From assembly GCF_041677825.1 (NCBI RefSeq), contig NZ_JBAYPG010000015.1:1-64000 (forward strand): 64,000 nucleotides of DNA, in the 5' to 3' direction. The translations under genes and the position numbers were made by a program. The notes under the pieces are model-generated. The model did no database searches. It was not told the origin of the DNA and was given only the letters and a program-made list of their open reading frames with translations. Positions 60,702-64,000 of the stretch are shown one piece after another. Every line of letters starts with the position of its first letter. The first letter of the stretch is position 1. This stretch comes from Castellaniella sp041677825. GTDB lineage: Bacteria > Pseudomonadota > Gammaproteobacteria > Burkholderiales > Burkholderiaceae_B.

Positions 60702-62095
60702 CGCGTCGCTTGCGCTGGTTGCTGTGCATTGTCGCGGGATGCCTGCTGGCGTACACAGGGGCTGCGTGGTGGGCCGGGCAGCAGGCTGAATCCGTGCTGC
60801 GGGTCTGGGTGGCCGAGGCCAACCAGCGCTGGCAACTCGAGGCCTCGGCGCCCGGGCAGGCGCCTGTGCTGTCCATCCTGGACTACAGACGCGGGGTATT
60901 CTCATCCGATCTGGGCCTGCGTTTCGAATACCCGGAGGCACGCGGTACGCGGGTTTTTGACCTGCAGAACCACCTTCAGCATGGTCCGTGGCCCTGGCAG
61001 GCGCTCCAGGAAGGGCATTGGGCGCCATTGGCAGCTTACAGTGTGCTCGAACCCGTGGCCGGGCCCGGCTGGCAGATGTGGTTCGATGCAATGCCTCGCG
61101 GGGTGCTGCCCTGGATCCTGCAGGCCCGCATCGGCTTCAATGGCGCATTGCGGGCCTCCTGGCGGTTCGAGCCGGCCCGGCTGCCGGACGCCGGCTTTTC
61201 GTTTGCCGGGGCCCAGGTTCAGGTCGAACGGGATGCGGGCGAGCCCGAATTTCGCGTGCGTGCCGATGTGCCCCACCTGACGTTCGACGATGCCGATGAA
61301 AGGGTGAGCCTCGAAATCCGTGATCTGGTCTACCAGAGCCGGATGATCCTGACCGATGGCACCCATCTTCAGGTCCATCAGATCATGCAGACAGGCAATC
61401 TGCTGCTCGTCACCGACGCTTGGCCCGGTCTGCTGTTCGAGCAATCCGAATTGACGATGGATACGGCCCGTACGGGGCAACTGGTGGATACGCGCCTGGA
61501 CTGGGATCTTGGCCGCATGCAGTTGCAGGGCAGCGATCTCGGTCGCTTGCGCGCACGCGGCTCCGTGGCGCAGTTCAACGTGCAGGCATGGGATGCCCTC
61601 ATGTCGGCCATGGAGACCTGGCCCGAAGGGGATCCGCAGGATTGGTCGCCCCAGCAGCGCCAGGCGCTGCTGGGGCTGCTGCGGCCGGTGTTCGCCACCG
61701 GCCCGGTGCTGGCGCTCGATACCCTGCAATGGCAAACCCCCGAGGGGGTGTCCGAAGCGGCCTTGCACATTGGCCTGCAACCGCTGGATGAAGGCCCCGA
61801 ACCGGCACTGGAGTCCGGCGTGCGCCGGGCTTCATTGCAGTTGGGGGTGTCCCGGCCCATGGTGCTGTATGTGGTCGGCCAGTCCCAGAAGGCGCAGCAA
61901 CAGATGGCTGTCGCACTGGCCAGCATGCTGTTCGACAGGCTGGCGGCCCATCTGCAGCGCCAGGGTCTGGTGCGCCTGGCTGACGGGCTCGTGGAAGTCG
62001 ATTACCATTTCGAACACGGCCAGTCCGTACTCAATGGTCAGTCGCTCGGCGCAGGGGAGTTGCAGCAGCGAATCGAGCGTTCAGCGGCCTGGTAG
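60698..62095 (+). CDS. DUF945 (YdgA-like) family protein
   Basis: 465-residue protein with an N-terminal signal-anchor helix (about 5-27) and a large periplasmic region, matching the DUF945/YdgA family by its start and by features such as SILDYRRGVFSSDLGLRFEYP. YdgA of E. coli is an inner-membrane-anchored protein of unclear function. Coupled to ispH by an ATGA overlap. Repeated beta-rich segments are consistent with lipid-transfer-like AsmA-type folds, which is only a suggestion. Confidence 0.78.
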   Translation: MTRRLRWLLCIVAGCLLAYTGAAWWAGQQAESVLRVWVAEANQRWQLEASAPGQAPVLSILDYRRGVFSSDLGLRFEYPEARGTRVFDLQNHLQHGPWPWQALQEGHWAPLAAYSVLEPVAGPGWQMWFDAMPRGVLPWILQARIGFNGALRASWRFEPARLPDAGFSFAGAQVQVERDAGEPEFRVRADVPHLTFDDADERVSLEIRDLVYQSRMILTDGTHLQVHQIMQTGNLLLVTDAWPGLLFEQSELTMDTARTGQLVDTRLDWDLGRMQLQGSDLGRLRARGSVAQFNVQAWDALMSAMETWPEGDPQDWSPQQRQALLGLLRPVFATGPVLALDTLQWQTPEGVSEAALHIGLQPLDEGPEPALESGVRRASLQLGVSRPMVLYVVGQSQKAQQQMAVALASMLFDRLAAHLQRQGLVRLADGLVEVDYHFEHGQSVLNGQSLGAGELQQRIERSAAW

Positions 62096-62121
62096 AGTCA
62101 CTTCACTCAGGAGACGCTTGC

Positions 62122-62532
62122 ATGCAACCCACCGTATTCACGCGCATTCTGGCCGGCGAGATCCCGGCCGCCCTGGTTTACCGGGGTGAACGCATCTTTG
62201 CGTTCATGGACGCCGGGCAACTGAATCCTGGCCACGTGCTGGTGGCCCCCTGCGAGGCCTATCCCACCCTGCTCGACATGGATGAAGACCTGGCGGCCGA
62301 ACTCATGCGTGTCAGCCACCGGGTGGCCCGGGCCGTGCAAGAGGCTTTCCAGCCACCGGGCATGATGCTGCTGCAGGCCAACGGGGTGGCGGGTGGGCAG
62401 ACCGTGCCGCATGCGCATATCCATGTCCTGCCGCGCCACGAGGACGACGGGGTGGGGCTGGTATGGCCGCGCAAGAACCCTGACATGGCTGTGCTCGAAG
62501 CCTACGCGGCCCGGATACGAATGGCCGGCTGA
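62122..62532 (+). CDS. HIT family protein
   Basis: Histidine-triad nucleotide-binding protein (136 aa). The signature HAHIHVLPRH (HxHxHxx) is near residue 92, preceded by MLLQANGVAGGQTVPH; the N-terminus VFTRILAGEIPAALVYRGE is typical. Such proteins hydrolyse nucleoside phosphoramidates or dinucleoside polyphosphates. CAGGAGACGC precedes the ATG. It follows DUF945 by 26 bases and is probably in the same transcript. Confidence 0.93.
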   Translation: MQPTVFTRILAGEIPAALVYRGERIFAFMDAGQLNPGHVLVAPCEAYPTLLDMDEDLAAELMRVSHRVARAVQEAFQPPGMMLLQANGVAGGQTVPHAHIHVLPRHEDDGVGLVWPRKNPDMAVLEAYAARIRMAG

Positions 62533-62928
62533 GGCCCGGCTGAGGCCCGCGCGATCACCGCAATCTTCATGGATTTGGAAGCCTGCTGTTTACCCTTAAG
62601 GGAAAGCACTGATCCGGAACGCGGAAGGCGGCCTGCCTGTTTCTGTTCATCATTTTAAATCAAAGGTTTGTTGATTCACCTGGGTCGATCGGGGGGGCAT
62701 CCTTTGTCCTCCGGACAACGAGTTCCCGCGCCTGTGAAACATGACGTAAGTTTTGCGTAAGTTTGAAAAAACATCATGATTCCACGCGTGATTTCGGCTG
62801 GTCGATATGGCATGACCGTGGAAGCCAGGCGGTGGCCAGCATCAGAACTGGCAGGCATTGCGACCGAAATGCGGGGCTTCGTCGGGCACATATCGTGTCC
62901 TGCGTTATTCAAACCAGGAGACAAATCC
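62533..62928. other. 396-base intergenic region with possible regulatory repeats
   Basis: No gene is apparent. The palindrome CCCTTAAGGG is at 62593-62602, flanked by TTTA and AAAG. A direct repeat CGTAAGTTT occurs at 62745-62753 and 62756-62764, one helical turn apart, which suits a regulator binding site. The region around 62650-62680 is AT-rich. I assume the promoter of the downstream substrate-binding protein lies here, but I cannot place it. Confidence 0.5.
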
Positions 62929-64000
62929 ATGAAAGACAGGAAGACATCAGCCCAGGCGCTGAATCCAATGATCGGGCGCCGTTCCGTGCTCAAGGCCGGG
63001 GCAGCAGGCGTCGCCGGCGGCCTGCTGCTGCCCGCGACGGCCCGGGTCGCCATGGCGCAGGACAAGAAGCCGTTGGGTGCGTGGCCGGCCGGTTCGGATG
63101 GCGATACCGTGTACGTGGGCCTGACGGTCGACCTCACCGGCCCCTATTCGGCCCAGGGCGCCGAGCAGCAGAAGGGTTACGAACTGGCGGCCGAGCACCT
63201 GAACAACGGGGATCCCATCCTGCAGAAGATTTCGCCCAATCTCAAGAAGGGCATCCTGGGCAAGGGCATCAAGCTGGGCGTGGCCGATGCCGAGACCAAG
63301 CCCAACACCAGCGTGCAGGCGGCTACGCGCTACATTCATGACAACAAGGCCCTGATGGTCTCCGGCAGCACCAGCAGCGCAGTGGCCATTGCACTCGAAA
63401 AAGTCTGCAACCGTGAACACACGCCCTATTTCACCGCGATTTCGGGCTCCAACGAAACCACGGGTGTCGATTGCCAGCGCTATGGTTTCCGGCCCTGTTA
63501 CTTTGCCTACATGGCCTGCAAGGCCATCGCACCCGTAGCGGCCAAGGCGCTGGGCAAGGATTGCCGCGCGGCCTACCTGACGCCCGACTACACCTACGGC
63601 CATACCACCACCGAATCCATGGTCGAGTTCACCGAAAAGGAAGGCTGGAAGACGGTCACCAATCAGGTGCACCCCTTGGGGGCCAAGGATTACAGCTCAT
63701 ACCTCATCAATATCGCCAACACCGATGCCAACGTGCTGGTCTGCGTCGCCTACGGGGCCGATGCGGTGAACGCGATCAAGCAGGCCAAGCAGTTCGGTCT
63801 GCTCGACAAGATGAAGCTCGTCATTCCCTATTCTTCTGCATACATCGAAGTCGAGGTGGGCTCGGAACTGATCGAGGGGGCCCTGGTGGCCCAGGGTTTC
63901 TGGTGGACCATGGAAGCGCAGTATCCGGTGGCCAAGGACTTCGTGGCCGCCTACGAAAAGAAATTTGGCGGCAAGCCGCGCGACTCTGCCCTGTATGGCT
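62929..64000 (+). CDS. ABC transporter substrate-binding protein, branched-chain amino acid type (partial)
   Basis: Periplasmic binding protein of the Leu/Ile/Val (LivJ-like, peripla_BP_6) class, open at the window edge after 357 codons. The leader has a twin-arginine-like GRRSVLKAGAAG before a hydrophobic stretch and an AMAQ cleavage region, so Tat export is plausible. The mature start has VYVGLTVDLTGPYSAQG, and further on STSSAVAIALEKVC and YTYGHTTTESMVEF. The ATG at 62929 has AACCAGGAG upstream. The ligand is unknown: amino acids, amides, urea or aromatic acids are all possible for this class. Confidence 0.9.
   Translation, partial: MKDRKTSAQALNPMIGRRSVLKAGAAGVAGGLLLPATARVAMAQDKKPLGAWPAGSDGDTVYVGLTVDLTGPYSAQGAEQQKGYELAAEHLNNGDPILQKISPNLKKGILGKGIKLGVADAETKPNTSVQAATRYIHDNKALMVSGSTSSAVAIALEKVCNREHTPYFTAISGSNETTGVDCQRYGFRPCYFAYMACKAIAPVAAKALGKDCRAAYLTPDYTYGHTTTESMVEFTEKEGWKTVTNQVHPLGAKDYSSYLINIANTDANVLVCVAYGADAVNAIKQAKQFGLLDKMKLVIPYSSAYIEVEVGSELIEGALVAQGFWWTMEAQYPVAKDFVAAYEKKFGGKPRDSALYG

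Overview
The window is GC-rich, tightly packed chromosomal DNA of a betaproteobacterium, most likely an Alcaligenaceae member of the Burkholderiales. I infer this from gene order (yceD-rpmF-plsX-fabHDG-acpP-fabF-rpoE-rseAB-mucD-lepA-lepB-rnc-era-recO, pyrG-kdsA-eno-ftsB, leuS-lptE-holA-proA) and protein features, not from a database search. Nearly everything is core housekeeping. I saw no insertion sequence, prophage, integron, CRISPR array, rRNA or tRNA gene. Bases 1-118 hold nothing I can assign.

Layout. 0.1-1.4 kb (minus): an RsmI-like methylase and a Maf/YceF nucleotide pyrophosphatase. 1.4-7.7 kb (plus): ribosomal protein L32 and the phospholipid and type II fatty-acid synthesis cluster. 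7.7-11.4 kb: the envelope-stress module sigma-E, RseA, RseB and MucD, closed by a strong terminator. 11.5-16.4 kb: lepA (with an apparent one-base frameshift at its 3' end), lepB, rnc, era and a short recO. 16.4-19.2 kb (minus): a Bax-inhibitor-like protein, holC and pepA. 19.2-24.0 kb: lptF without an adjacent lptG, a LysR regulator overlapping its 3' end, mmsA and a CysB-type regulator. 24.0-34.6 kb: an NlpC/P60 lipoprotein, propionyl- and acetyl-CoA synthetases, ETF-ubiquinone oxidoreductase, a hotdog thioesterase, a two-subunit 3-oxoacid CoA-transferase and an M24 aminopeptidase. This is an acyl-CoA and organic-acid catabolism neighbourhood.

34.6-38.8 kb: pyrG-kdsA-eno-ftsB, followed by a degenerate tandem repeat and a TadE/TadG-like protein. 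40.2-49.5 kb (minus): hslO-RDD, a small 64-residue gene with its own regulated promoter and terminator, then leuS-lptE-holA-proA-hemJ-rlmL-like. 49.6-51.4 kb: L33, L28 and a Bcr/CflA exporter. 51.5-56.3 kb (plus): cyclopropane fatty acid synthase and a glycine-betaine/proline ABC transporter with a structured leader. 56.3-59.2 kb (minus): an ArnT-like glycosyltransferase, L31 type B and RadC. 59.3-62.5 kb (plus): FKBP isomerase-ispH-DUF945, then a HIT protein. The window ends inside a branched-chain amino-acid type ABC substrate-binding protein with a twin-arginine-like leader.

I found no large novel multi-gene system. The best leads are the self-contained 64-residue gene under a palindromic operator (41662-41980), the lepA 3' frameshift whose restored frame ends in an ATGA overlap with lepB, the structured leader of the betaine transporter, and several unexplained inverted or tandem repeats at promoters.
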